Below, piece after piece: positions 9,859 to 18,875 of a stretch of DNA of 64,000 nucleotides. The position numbers were made by a program, and so were the translations under genes. Origin of the DNA: Dyadobacter frigoris (GTDB taxonomy: Bacteria > Bacteroidota > Bacteroidia > Cytophagales > Spirosomataceae). The stretch is taken from NCBI RefSeq assembly GCF_005280585.1, contig NZ_SZVO01000022.1, positions 1 to 64,000 of the forward strand. Direction: 5' to 3'. Numbering within the stretch: the first letter of the stretch is position 1; every line of letters starts with the position of its first letter. The notes under the pieces are model-generated. The model saw only the letters and a program-made list of their open reading frames with translations, was not told where the DNA came from and did not search any database.

Positions 9859-10761
9859 TTAATTTAATTCATGTTGATAAGGAGCAGAACTCTGAGCACC
9901 CATCCGGGTGACAGAAATTGCGGAAGCTTTACATGCGAATTTACAGGCGTCAATCCAGTTTTTACCCTCTGCAAGGGCAGTAACAACGGCTCCGTTGAAA
10001 ATATCGCCTGCTGCGGTTGTGTCCACGGGAACTACGGTCACGGCAGGAATGATTTCTGAATACTGGTCATTGAAAAGATATACACCGTTTTTGCCCAATG
10101 TAATAATGACGTTTTCTATTCCCTTATTTCGAAAAAAAAGTGCCGCTTCTCTCATAGATTCAGGAGAATCTGGCAAAATTCCTGTTAAAAGCTGCGTTTC
10201 TGTCTCATTTGGGGTTATAAGATAAATTCCGCTTAGCAGATCGTCATCCAGTTTTACTGCCGGAGCCGGGTTTAGTATTACTTTAATTTTCAAATCATTA
10301 CATTTTGAAACAATATATTGAATGGTAGCAAGCGGAATTTCCAGTTGCAGTAAAACGAGATCGATATTATCAAAAATACGATCTGTTAAATCAGAGGATT
10401 TTAAATCCATATTCGCGCCGGATGCTACTACAATCTGATTTTCACCGTTCTCATTTACTATGATTGAGGCAACACCGGATGGAAAATCAGCAGTTTGTAA
10501 AATATAGTCGGTATTTAAACCTTCCCTTTTAAATCCGTCCAGCGCTTCGTTGCCAAAAATATCCTTCCCGACTTTTGCTACAAAACTCACCTCAGCGCCA
10601 AGACGAGCTGCGGCTACCGCCTGATTAGCACCTTTTCCACCCGGATTCATTAAAAAAGTCTGCCCTAAAACGGTTTGACCGGGCTGAGGAAACTCTTTCG
10701 TTTTAATCACCATATCGGTATTGGAACTTCCGATAACAAGTATTCTGGCGGACATATTCAA
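9859..10761 (-). CDS. rbsK: Ribokinase (PfkB family)
   Basis: This 300-residue kinase phosphorylates D-ribose to ribose 5-phosphate. The PfkB N-terminal signature NPGGKGANQAVAAARLG begins near residue 39, with the substrate-binding GSSNTD at 11-16. The C-terminal signature DTTAAGD ends with catalytic base Asp253. Length is typical. It is the first gene of a two-gene minus-strand unit with the nucleoside hydrolase, spaced by two bases, which supports a role in using ribose released from nucleosides. No rbs transporter is present in the window. Confidence 0.92.
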   Translation of the reverse strand: MNMSARILVIGSSNTDMVIKTKEFPQPGQTVLGQTFLMNPGGKGANQAVAAARLGAEVSFVAKVGKDIFGNEALDGFKREGLNTDYILQTADFPSGVASIIVNENGENQIVVASGANMDLKSSDLTDRIFDNIDLVLLQLEIPLATIQYIVSKCNDLKIKVILNPAPAVKLDDDLLSGIYLITPNETETQLLTGILPDSPESMREAALFFRNKGIENVIITLGKNGVYLFNDQYSEIIPAVTVVPVDTTAAGDIFNGAVVTALAEGKNWIDACKFACKASAISVTRMGAQSSAPYQHELN

Positions 10762-11230
10762 TTATTTTTCTGATAAATTCCTTTTTGAAATATTCTTGAT
10801 TCAAAAACCAAAAAGCTAAGTTATTGAATACGTTAAATAATCAACTCTGGTATCCTGTCTTTTGGAAATTAAAAAAATCTAACCATTTCCAGATTCTGCA
10901 TAAACCTTTAATCTGCAATACTATACCCCTATTTGAGGATTATAGCACAAAATGATAAAGAACGAATCCCGGTCAATCTCAAAATCAGGTTTCAAAGCTT
11001 ACTATCTAAAAATTACTATAAGGTTAAAAATCGTCTTTTGCCTGCAAAACCCTGAATACGTTGAATAGAAACAATTTCTTTTCTAATTTCGGCCAGAAAT
11101 TACTGTTTGCAAAAAAATGTGTTTAAAGGACACAACTTTGTCGTTCTGGCAAGTAATAAAAGCGGGTTTCTGCTTTTTAAGTTAGCATTTATTTTTCTTT
11201 TCATACTATTCCCGGATACCCTGTTACATT
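10762..11230. other. Divergent intergenic region, no gene seen
   Basis: This 469-base stretch separates the minus-strand ribokinase operon from a plus-strand heme protein gene, so it should hold two divergent promoters. It is AT-rich with no ORF that looks real and no strong inverted repeat. I could not place a promoter with confidence. Confidence 0.5.
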
Positions 11231-13876
11231 ATGTTAAAAATTACTTTGAGTCTGTTTTCCGCCTTTCTTATGTTTGCCTGGTACAATCCGCTGCATGAGA
11301 ATTCTGAAACACGGAAAACTCCGCAAACCCATGCCGATTCACTACCCAATGCGTCAAGCTGGCCCAGTGAACTGGTTCTTACCAATTTCACAGGACCTGA
11401 TCTAACGCCAAGTCCCGCCTGCCTTGCCGTTGCTTCCACAGGTGAAGTTTTTGTAGGTGTTGATATGATCGGATCACTTGGAAAAGATCCTGGAAAAGGG
11501 AGCATAGTCAAACTTGTTGATAGTAATAATGATGGTAAAGTGGATAAACATACCATTTTCGCTATGGCTGATGACCCGCGCGGAATTATCGCCATGGGAG
11601 ACAAAGTTTATGTGCTTCACACTGTTTTTTCAAAAGAAAATGGCTTGGCAACAGGAATGGATCTTGTTGTTTTTGAAGATAAAAATAAAGACGGCGTTGC
11701 TGACGGTCCGTCAAAACCTTTGATCGAACATATCAGCAATCCAAAGTTTTTGCAAAGCCGTGGTACTGACCATGCTACCAACGGTATTCGTATGGGAATT
11801 GATGGATGGATTTATATCGCTGTTGGAGATTTCGGTTTCCATGATGCCATTGACCGTTCTGGTAAAAAAATGACAATGCTTGGAGGTGGAATTGTCCGTG
11901 TACGTCCTGATGGTACTGAAATGGAAATTTACACGCACGGTATGCGTAACATTTATGACGTTGCCATTGATCCGTACATGAATATTTTCACTCGCGACAA
12001 TACGAACGACGGCGGTGGCTGGAATATCCGTTTCAGTAATCAGATCCAGTCTGGCGAATATGGTTATCCTGTTCTTTTCCAACATCATACTGACGAAATC
12101 ATTCCGGCACTAATTGACCTTGGCGGTGGTTCTGGAACGGGTTCTTTGTATATGGATGAAGATACATGGCCGGCAAAATATAACCATGTTCCGATGATGG
12201 CCGACTGGGGAAGAAGCCAGGCGTATATTCACCGTGTTACCCCCGACGGAGCAACTTACACACAGAAGGAAGAGGATTTTATAAAATTATCACAAATTAC
12301 TGATCTGGACGTAGATGCTTCCGGCCGTCTTTATCTTGCTGCCTGGGACGGCGCGGGTTATTCTGGTAGTGCCTCCAAAGGGTTTGTCGTACGTGCTGTA
12401 CCTAAAAACTGGAAATACAAAGCTTTTCCGGAGGTTAAAAAAATATCAATAAAAGACCTCGTAACAATTCTTAAATCAGGAAGCGCAACTGCACGCCTGG
12501 ATGCTCAGCAGGAATTGATCACCCGTCCGGCCAAACAAGCAACAGAAGCGGCATGGAAACTTGCTTCTGATAAAACGTTGCCGCTTTATGTACGCGTAGC
12601 AGGAATTTATGCTTACGAGCAAATCACAGGTGAAAGCGGGATTGCAAATCTTGTAAAACTTTCATCTGAAAATGACGTAAAAGAATACGTTTTACGTGCT
12701 TTAACGGATCGGAAAGGAAATCTTAAAAATGTTCCGACCGAACTATTTCTTGCCGGAATGAAAGATGCTAACCCGCGTGTTCAGCTTGCTGCTACCATCG
12801 GACTTGGCCGTTTGGACCGTATTGAAGCTGCTCAGGCTTTGCTTCAGGTGAAGGTTCCGGCTTCGTTTGTTGCGCCGGCAAAAGATGTTGAAGGTCCTCA
12901 TGCGACGCCAAACTCTCCTATAATTTTGCCGCATATTGCCGTCCGCTCGCTTGTAAAATTGAACGCTGTTGACGCATCAGTAAAAGCAATTGGAACAGAG
13001 AATTCAACGATTGCACTTTGGGCGCTGCGTTATATGCATGATCCAAAAGCAGTTGACGGACTTATTGCTGCTTATAAAAAATCAAGCGATCCGGAATTGA
13101 AAAAACAGATTCTTGTGACTTTGGCAAGATTATACAAAAAAGAAGCTGACTATGACGGTTCATGGTGGTGGAGCACGCGCCCGGATTCACACGGCCCTTA
13201 TTACAAGGCCGTTACCTGGGAATCTTCACCTGAAATCAAAAATATATTGACGGAAGAATGGAATAGATCAGATGCCAATGGAAAGCAGTTTTTTGCAGAT
13301 TTGAACGCAAGAAATCGTATGGAAATTACTGAATTTGGTGGTGAAGAAGTAGCGGCTGCCAAAGAAGAAGTAAAAATTGATCTTGATAAAATAAGAAATA
13401 AAAAGGGTCAGGTTGGCGAATCTTCCATTGAAGATGTAATGTTGGCAATGGCTAAAATAAACGGAGATCCCGCGTTAGGAAAAACTTTGTTTACAAGACA
13501 AGGCTGCGTTGCCTGCCATAGTCTCACAAAAGGTGAAACAATGAAAGGACCGTTTATGGGACAGATCGGATCGATTATGAACCGTGAACAGATTGCTGAA
13601 TCGATCCTGAAACCGAATGCATCGATCTCGCAGGGGTTTGCCTCTGTGGTCATTACCGCCAAAGGCGATAAGACGTACATGGGTTTCATCACGCAGGAAT
13701 CTGCGACAAAAGTTGTGATGCGTGATATCACCGGACAACTTTATACGATAAAAACTTCCGACATCGTTTCCCGCAAGGAACTGGAAGATTCAATGATGCC
13801 GACCGGACTTGCCAGCGCATTATCCTATGAAGAATTTGCTTCGCTGATCACTTTCCTTTCTCAGCAGAAGAAATAA
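11231..13876 (+). CDS. Heme-binding sorbosone-dehydrogenase-like protein with HEAT region and C-terminal cytochrome c
   Basis: This 881-residue exported protein begins with a hydrophobic signal sequence. A beta-propeller related to the glucose/sorbosone dehydrogenase family covers about residues 40-400 (motifs DHATNGIRMGIDGWIYIAVGD, RPDGTEMEIYTHGMRN, WGRSQAYIHRV). An alpha-helical HEAT-like region follows (about 410-640), then a class I cytochrome c domain with CVACH at 759-763 and a distal Met in the following segment. The architecture matches the PVC-type heme-binding domain proteins common in Bacteroidota and Planctomycetota, thought to oxidise sugars or related alcohols in the periplasm and pass electrons to the heme. 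The true substrate is unknown. It is flanked by its own promoter region and terminator. Confidence 0.85.
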   Translation: MLKITLSLFSAFLMFAWYNPLHENSETRKTPQTHADSLPNASSWPSELVLTNFTGPDLTPSPACLAVASTGEVFVGVDMIGSLGKDPGKGSIVKLVDSNNDGKVDKHTIFAMADDPRGIIAMGDKVYVLHTVFSKENGLATGMDLVVFEDKNKDGVADGPSKPLIEHISNPKFLQSRGTDHATNGIRMGIDGWIYIAVGDFGFHDAIDRSGKKMTMLGGGIVRVRPDGTEMEIYTHGMRNIYDVAIDPYMNIFTRDNTNDGGGWNIRFSNQIQSGEYGYPVLFQHHTDEIIPALIDLGGGSGTGSLYMDEDTWPAKYNHVPMMADWGRSQAYIHRVTPDGATYTQKEEDFIKLSQITDLDVDASGRLYLAAWDGAGYSGSASKGFVVRAVPKNWKYKAFPEVKKISIKDLVTILKSGSATARLDAQQELITRPAKQATEAAWKLASDKTLPLYVRVAGIYAYEQITGESGIANLVKLSSENDVKEYVLRALTDRKGNLKNVPTELFLAGMKDANPRVQLAATIGLGRLDRIEAAQALLQVKVPASFVAPAKDVEGPHATPNSPIILPHIAVRSLVKLNAVDASVKAIGTENSTIALWALRYMHDPKAVDGLIAAYKKSSDPELKKQILVTLARLYKKEADYDGSWWWSTRPDSHGPYYKAVTWESSPEIKNILTEEWNRSDANGKQFFADLNARNRMEITEFGGEEVAAAKEEVKIDLDKIRNKKGQVGESSIEDVMLAMAKINGDPALGKTLFTRQGCVACHSLTKGETMKGPFMGQIGSIMNREQIAESILKPNASISQGFASVVITAKGDKTYMGFITQESATKVVMRDITGQLYTIKTSDIVSRKELEDSMMPTGLASALSYEEFASLITFLSQQKK

Positions 13877-13898
13877 TAGATTCAATATTTAGTTTGAC

Positions 13899-13930
13899 AA
13901 AAAAGCAGATTTTCGCGAATCTGCTTTTTT
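13899..13930 (+). terminator. Rho-independent terminator
   Basis: A near-perfect stem (AAAAAGCAGATT with AATCTGCTTTTT) lies 23 bases beyond the preceding stop codon and runs directly into a T tract (TTTTTTGTTTTT), a textbook factor-independent terminator. Confidence 0.88.
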
Positions 13931-14028
13931 GTTTTTAGGCCGATGTAAAAATCTATCAAACCAGAATTTAGTTTTTCATAAAAACTTGCTAGCTTGAAGA
14001 TCACTTCCCATTACTTAACTGTCTTCTT

Positions 14029-15921
14029 ATGAAAAATACGATTACTTCGTTATTAAGTTTTGTTTTAACATTTTTCATTTCTTCAACTTCACTTTTCGCT
14101 CAGGACGATGTTCTGAAAAAGTTACAGGAAATCGCCATCATAGAGCAGAAAATCATGATGCCGATGCGCGATGGTGTAAGGCTTGCAACGGATGTTTACC
14201 GACCAAAAACAGACAAAAAAGTACCCATAATTTTTTCAAAAACACCTTATAATTTCAACTCCTGGGGAGATGGTGAATTGAAGCCCCGCACCTATCAGGA
14301 CGCGCTGGATGCCGTAAAACGCGGTTATGCTTATGTTGTACAAAATGAAAGAGGCAAATTTTTTTCGGAAGGAAACTGGGAAATATTAGGTCCGCCTACG
14401 ACTGACGGCTATGATGCATTTTCATGGATGACTGCTCAACCATGGTCAAATGGAAAAATCGGGACGCTTGGTTGTTCCTCTACCGCGGAATGGCAAATGG
14501 CAGTAGCCGCACTGGATCATCCTTCACATGCTGCTATGGTTCCGATGGGATTCGGCGCAGGTGTAGGAAAAGTGGGGCCTTTTGTTGAGCAGGGAAACTG
14601 GTACCGTGGCGGTGCGCAGCAAATGCTTTTTACAACCTGGCTTTATGGAACGGAAACCGATAATATGGCCCGTCCTTTATTTCCTAAAACAGCAACAAGT
14701 GAAGATCTTACAAGGATTTCCCGTTTTTATGATCTTGCCCCTGAAATGCCAAAAGTGGATTGGGCACAAGGACTGAAACATTTGCCGGTTCAGGATATTA
14801 TCCAAAATGTGAACGGACCGAAAGGTACTTACGAAAAAATGATCGTCAGAAAACCGAATGATCCGGAATGGTACAAGGGCGGATTATATCATGACAATAT
14901 GCCTTTCGGCGTACCAAGTTACTGGTTCGTTTCCTGGTATGACGTTTCAACCGGGCCAAACCTTGCCCTTTTTAATCATGTAAGAAAAAACGGAGTTGAT
15001 CAACAGGTTCGTGACGGGCAATTTCTGGTGATTTCACCAACCTTACATTGTGCATACAAACGCACTACGGAAAACACGATTGTCGGCGAGCGCAGCGTAG
15101 GTGATGCGCGACTGGATTATGACGGATTGATCTACGGCTGGTTTGATTATTGGCTAAAAGGTGAAGATAATAATATGCTCAAAAAGACACCACGAGTACA
15201 GTATTTCACCATGGGCTCTAACAAATGGCAATATTCTGAAACCTGGCCGCCGGCAAATGTTGAACCAACAGCCTATTATTTTTCAAGTAAAGGAAATGCT
15301 AACAGTTTGTACGGCGACGGAAAATTAACGGTAAAACCGATTGGAAAAGAAGAAAAACCGGACGCATTTGCTTATGACCCGGCCTTCCCAGTCCCTTCTT
15401 ATGGCGGCAATGTTTGCTGTACCGGAACTGCCATTCAGGGAGGTTCGTGGGATCAGCACCAGATGGAAACACGTCAGGATATTCTGGTTTACACAACTGA
15501 GCCTTTTAAAGATGGTGTTGAACTGACCGGATCCATCGAAACAACACTTTTTGTTTCTTCCGATGCAAAGGATACTGATTTCACTGTTAAGCTAATTGAT
15601 GTTTATCCGGATGGCCGCGCTTTCAACCTGGACGAAACAATTCTGCGTGCCCGCTACCGTGAAGGTTTTGATAAAGAAGTTATGATGGAAAACGGAAAAG
15701 TTTACGAGCTGACTTTAAGTCCAATGTCAACAAGCAATTTCTTTGAACCGGGACATAGTGTGAGAGTAGAAATATCAAGCAGCAACTTCCCTCGCTTCGA
15801 CAGAAATATGAATACAGGCGGCAATAACTTTGATGAATCCAAAGGCATTATAGCCCACAACAAAATCCTGCACAATGCCCAATACCCATCCAAGTTAATA
15901 CTGCCAATCGTCAAAAAATAA
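14029..15921 (+). CDS. Secreted CocE/NonD-type hydrolase (S15 X-Pro dipeptidyl-peptidase family)
   Basis: This 630-residue protein has a signal peptide ending at SLFAQ (residue 25). The alpha/beta-hydrolase domain of the S15 family carries the nucleophile elbow GCSS (Ser150) and a likely catalytic His in SPTLHCAYK. The C-terminal jelly-roll domain typical of X-Pro dipeptidyl-peptidases and cocaine esterase is visible at about residues 480-625 (DFTVKLIDVYPDGRAF, LSPMSTSNFFEPGHSVRVE). Members act as dipeptidyl-peptidases, acylases or esterases, so the substrate cannot be assigned. It is expected in the periplasm. It stands alone and is followed by a palindromic repeat. Confidence 0.9.
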   Translation: MKNTITSLLSFVLTFFISSTSLFAQDDVLKKLQEIAIIEQKIMMPMRDGVRLATDVYRPKTDKKVPIIFSKTPYNFNSWGDGELKPRTYQDALDAVKRGYAYVVQNERGKFFSEGNWEILGPPTTDGYDAFSWMTAQPWSNGKIGTLGCSSTAEWQMAVAALDHPSHAAMVPMGFGAGVGKVGPFVEQGNWYRGGAQQMLFTTWLYGTETDNMARPLFPKTATSEDLTRISRFYDLAPEMPKVDWAQGLKHLPVQDIIQNVNGPKGTYEKMIVRKPNDPEWYKGGLYHDNMPFGVPSYWFVSWYDVSTGPNLALFNHVRKNGVDQQVRDGQFLVISPTLHCAYKRTTENTIVGERSVGDARLDYDGLIYGWFDYWLKGEDNNMLKKTPRVQYFTMGSNKWQYSETWPPANVEPTAYYFSSKGNANSLYGDGKLTVKPIGKEEKPDAFAYDPAFPVPSYGGNVCCTGTAIQGGSWDQHQMETRQDILVYTTEPFKDGVELTGSIETTLFVSSDAKDTDFTVKLIDVYPDGRAFNLDETILRARYREGFDKEVMMENGKVYELTLSPMSTSNFFEPGHSVRVEISSSNFPRFDRNMNTGGNNFDESKGIIAHNKILHNAQYPSKLILPIVKK

Positions 15922-15922
15922 A

Positions 15923-16017
15923 ATTAAACGCGGAGTTAAGTGAGTTTTACGCGGAGTTACGTAGAAAAAATAAACTCTTTTAACTCTGCGTTGAACTCCC
16001 AAAACTCTGCGTTTAAT
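15923..16017. repeat. 95-bp imperfect inverted repeat, copy 1
   Basis: The two halves are imperfect reverse complements: ATTAAACGCGGAGTT at the left pairs with AACTCTGCGTTTAAT at the right, and an inner copy of the ACGCGGAGTTA word pairs with TAACTCTGCG. A near-identical element lies at 16684-16777. It sits between convergent genes, so its hairpin may also end transcription from both sides. Confidence 0.75.
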
Positions 16018-16019
16018 CA

Positions 16020-16586
16020 TTAGAATTTTTTCATATAGTCGATGGGTGGGCCAACTCTTTCGAAACCGTGCGCTTTTCGGAAATTGTCTTGTTCCTCATC
16101 AGACATTTTTGCTAATTTACCTTCACTGACTGCCTGAAAAAATGCTTCCATTTTGCCTGCTGGCTGAAATGATATCAACATTTTCGCTTCGCCCTCTCCT
16201 CTTTTGGTGAATGCGTGAGGAATTCCTCTTGGACCAAAAACACTGTCACCTGCCTTGGCTTCAAAAGTTTCGTCTCCAATTTTTATTAAAAACTCACCAG
16301 ATAATATATACCACCACTCATCCTGATCATAGTGACGATGAAACGACGGTCCGCCTTTTTTCAAACGTGTTGATTCAAAAATATACAGATCACCATTGGT
16401 ATCTTCTGACGATACTTTGGTAAAGAACGTATCACCTTCGAGCAAACTTAAACTTTTGTCCTGCCTATCTTTTCCAGTACCAACCTTTATTCCCTTCTTC
16501 GGTCTATAAGCCGCAACCGATTTTGGACCAACTATAACACCCGGAATCGCTCCAATAGATAATTTGAGAAATGTTTTCCTTTTCAT
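16020..16586 (-). CDS. Cupin-domain protein with twin-Arg-like or Sec leader
   Basis: This small exported protein has one cupin domain. Cupin motif 1 is seen as FHRHYDQDEWWYILSGEF and motif 2 as GDSVFGPRGIPHAF, giving the usual His/His/Glu/His metal set. I prefer the start at 16586 (MKRKTFLKLSIG), which puts a positively charged hydrophobic leader at the N-terminus; an in-frame ATG at 16616 adds ten residues of no evident function. The leader has KRK rather than RR, so Tat export is possible but not certain. The role could be enzymatic (small-molecule dioxygenase or isomerase) or binding; the sequence does not say. It is bracketed on both sides by copies of the same 95-bp palindromic repeat. 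Confidence 0.82.
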   Translation of the reverse strand: MKRKTFLKLSIGAIPGVIVGPKSVAAYRPKKGIKVGTGKDRQDKSLSLLEGDTFFTKVSSEDTNGDLYIFESTRLKKGGPSFHRHYDQDEWWYILSGEFLIKIGDETFEAKAGDSVFGPRGIPHAFTKRGEGEAKMLISFQPAGKMEAFFQAVSEGKLAKMSDEEQDNFRKAHGFERVGPPIDYMKKF

Positions 16587-16683
16587 AACAGAGATTTCAT
16601 GATCACTATTCAACATAAAAGGAAATTATCAACTAATTATTTATCAAGCAATTAATAGGCTTGTCTGTTATCAAACGGTGAAA

Positions 16684-16777
16684 ATTAAACGCAGACTTTA
16701 GAGAGTTTTGCGCGGAGTTACGCAGAAAAAATAAACTTTTTTAACGCTGCGAAAAACTTCCATCATTCTGCGTTTAA
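16684..16777. repeat. 94-bp imperfect inverted repeat, copy 2
   Basis: Same family as 15923-16017: it begins ATTAAACGCAGA, contains GCGCGGAGTTACGCAGAAAAAA, and ends TTCTGCGTTTAAC, with both halves self-complementary. The shared central stretch around AGAAAAAATAAACT is almost unchanged between the copies. It lies just past the stop codon of the minus-strand protease gene. Confidence 0.75.
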
Positions 16778-16781
16778 CCCT

Positions 16782-17738
16782 TCATTTTTTTTCTGTTGGG
16801 ACAATGATGAAGTTTAGTAATTCTGTATGCCGTATTACGGAAATATCTACCATTGAAAGCACTTCACGATGTGTCAGTTCTTTAAAAAGTTCGTTGCTGC
16901 TGCTTACAGGCTTGTTGTTGAAGGAAATAATGATATCACCTTCTAATAATTGTGAGCGGGATGCGGGAGAATTGGCTTCGATGTGTGTAACAAAAATTCC
17001 CTTATGATTTGAAAGTTTGTAATGCTGGCGGATTTTTTCATTGATCTGAACATCCTGCAACTGCAATCCCAAATAAGCTTTAAACACTTTTCCGTCCTTG
17101 ATAAGTTGTCTGGCGATTTCCTTGGCGGTATTTATATCAACAGAAAAACTTAATCCCTGCGCTCCTTGAATCACTGCGGTATTAACTCCGACGACTTCTC
17201 CATCCGTATTGATCATCGGCCCGCCGGAATTTCCAGGATTTAACGCCGCATCCGACTGAATTACATTATCAACATATCTTCCGGATTGCGTTTGTAATGA
17301 TCTTCCCAAGGCGCTCACCACACCAGTTGTTACCGTATGCTGGTAACCATAAGGATTTCCAATTGCAATCACAAACTGCCCGATCTGTAATTGACTGGCA
17401 TCGCCAAGTTTGGCAACAGAATATCCCTGCGTATAAATTTTAAGAATGGCAATATCAGTATCCGGATCTTTCCCTATCAGTTCAGCTTCTATCTCATTAT
17501 TATTCAGCAAGCTTACCATTATTTTCTCCGCACCATCCACGACGTGGCAATTGGTGAAGATCAAACCGTCTGAGGAAAATATAAATCCTGAGCCCGAGCC
17601 GGCAGGACGGAGTTTTCCTTTTTCAGTTTTAAAAACGTCTATTTTTACGACTGCGTTTTTTGTCTTATCCACAGCCTCAATGATCATACTCGAAAATGTA
17701 TCCATGTCTGTAAATTTTTGTACAAACCTGAACATCAA
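16782..17738 (-). CDS. S1C trypsin-like protease with PDZ domain (HtrA/DegP-like)
   Basis: This 318-residue serine protease carries the catalytic triad His65 (TNCHVVDGA), Asp95 (DPDTDIAIL) and Ser171 (NPGNSGGPM), followed by one PDZ domain at about residues 225-310 (GIFVTHIEANSPASRSQLLEGD). HtrA proteins normally perform protein quality control in the envelope. This one has no evident signal peptide or membrane anchor (N-terminus MMFRFVQKFTDMDTFSSM), so it may be cytoplasmic, or the true start may differ; an internal ATG at 17705 is also possible. It has a single PDZ, as in DegS-like and short HtrA forms. No regulatory neighbours. Confidence 0.9.
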   Translation of the reverse strand: MMFRFVQKFTDMDTFSSMIIEAVDKTKNAVVKIDVFKTEKGKLRPAGSGSGFIFSSDGLIFTNCHVVDGAEKIMVSLLNNNEIEAELIGKDPDTDIAILKIYTQGYSVAKLGDASQLQIGQFVIAIGNPYGYQHTVTTGVVSALGRSLQTQSGRYVDNVIQSDAALNPGNSGGPMINTDGEVVGVNTAVIQGAQGLSFSVDINTAKEIARQLIKDGKVFKAYLGLQLQDVQINEKIRQHYKLSNHKGIFVTHIEANSPASRSQLLEGDIIISFNNKPVSSSNELFKELTHREVLSMVDISVIRHTELLNFIIVPTEKK

Positions 17739-17881
17739 AAATTTATCCAGAACTTTTTTTGTGCCAATGTGTCCATCTTAACGTTTTCAGTATGCCAAAA
17801 CGCCAGATCGAAATTTTTCGAATAATAGATTTAAACGAAAAGTAAGCTGAAAATTTCACACAAATGGTTTGCTTACAAATG

Positions 17882-17921
17882 AATAAGTCCTTCAAGAGTC
17901 TTAGCTCATGAAGGACTTATT
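17882..17921 (-). terminator. Hairpin terminator candidate
   Basis: A 13-bp perfect stem (AATAAGTCCTTCA at 17882-17894 with its complement at 17909-17921) lies downstream of the minus-strand gene ending at 17963. The following T run on the minus strand is weak. Confidence 0.6.
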
Positions 17922-17962
17922 TTGGTTCAGTCGATGAAATGAATTTGTTTTTTAATGAGGTT

Positions 17963-18352
17963 TTAGGCCGTCATTAAAAGTCTTCTATTGATATCAGTAA
18001 GCCTTATTCCCTTCAAAGTTTTTAATCTTTCTTCAATTTTGATACCGTTACTGAATACATAACCCGGACCGAAAAACTGTTTAAATTCTTTGATCGCCAT
18101 ATCAAGCTGTTTCTTTGAAACCCCACTGTAAACCAACTGCATTAGCTGCGCTTTTTCCAGCGTAAGGCTTTGTAGTTTCCAGTATTTTGGATGTTCCAAA
18201 CCAATCGGCGATCTGAAATACTTATCATGTTTTTCTTTAATTAAAAATTCAAAGTCAATATTGATCTGTTTGCTGTTATTAGCTACATTTCCTTTGACAA
18301 TAATTTTGGCTTCTCTGTCTACGGCCAGGATAAATATTTTTTCGTGTATCAT
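17963..18352 (-). CDS. Uncharacterised small protein
   Basis: A 129-residue protein that I do not recognise. It starts MIHEKIFILAVDRE, is mixed alpha/beta by eye, rich in Lys and hydrophobics, and has no signal peptide or membrane segment. Its second half (LTLEKAQLMQLVYSGVSKK and onward) looks helical. Codon use resembles its neighbours. It has its own hairpin terminator and a long AT-rich upstream gap, so it is probably transcribed alone. Function unknown. Confidence 0.6.
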   Translation of the reverse strand: MIHEKIFILAVDREAKIIVKGNVANNSKQINIDFEFLIKEKHDKYFRSPIGLEHPKYWKLQSLTLEKAQLMQLVYSGVSKKQLDMAIKEFKQFFGPGYVFSNGIKIEERLKTLKGIRLTDINRRLLMTA

Positions 18353-18593
18353 GATTGCTAATATTTTTTTATAGTTGATGCTAACATAATTGATTAATAA
18401 CCAGTTACCTTTTGGTGAATAAATTCGGTTACATTAGTTAGACTAAGATTGTGCCAGAAAGATACGCTTCGGAAAGAAAATTTATTTTATGCTATGAATA
18501 AGAATATAAATACAATTAATATTCGTTAATCCTTGAAAATGATTTGAAATTATCGGTGTATTTACTATTTCAGAAAATTTAACAAAACTGGTA

Positions 18594-18803
18594 TTGAAGA
18601 TAGCTCGAAAAAAATCGGCCTGTTTTTGGCTAACCGCATTGCGAATGAATATTCAACCGGGTGCAATTCGTGAAGTACACTGCCCCCCAAACACAGATGA
18701 ATGGCTTAGTTCAAATCCCGGACAATTACCCGCCGGTCATTTCGGTCTTACGCTTGACCAGGCCTCGTCTCTGACAAAACATCAGGAAGGTTTTTTTGAT
18801 TGA
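18594..18803 (+). pseudogene. Possible remnant of an oxalate-decarboxylase-like bicupin gene
   Basis: Within a 523-base gap between minus-strand genes (18353-18875), a plus-strand frame of 69 codons contains LRMNIQPGAIREVHCPPNTDEW, which closely resembles the cupin motif 1 of oxalate decarboxylase (PGA.RE.HWHP.ADEW). Here the metal-binding HWH has become HCP. Directly after it comes LSSNPGQLPAGHFGLTLDQAS, which resembles the later inter-domain or C-terminal part of the same family (W...P..LLA..FGL). The roughly 80-residue barrel between is missing. There is only a TTG start. This reads as a decayed gene with an internal deletion. The resemblance is from memory of the family, not a search. The rest of the gap (18353-18593) shows nothing but AT-rich sequence. 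Confidence 0.45.
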
Positions 18804-18815
18804 AAAAGCCCTCAA

Positions 18816-18855
18816 AAAAATCTCCCCTTCAAATTCTTTTGAAGGGGAGATTTTT
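18816..18855. terminator. Strong bidirectional terminator
   Basis: An 18-bp perfect stem (AAAAATCTCCCCTTCAAA at 18816-18833 with its complement at 18838-18855) around a 4-base loop has A tracts on one side and T tracts on the other, so it can terminate from either strand. Its main client is the minus-strand gene that ends at 18876. Confidence 0.88.
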
Positions 18856-18875
18856 GTTTTAAATAAATAACAATT

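Noticed and set aside
10762..11230. Riboswitch or regulatory RNA upstream of the heme protein
   Set aside because: The gap is long, but I found no strong stem or known RNA motif.
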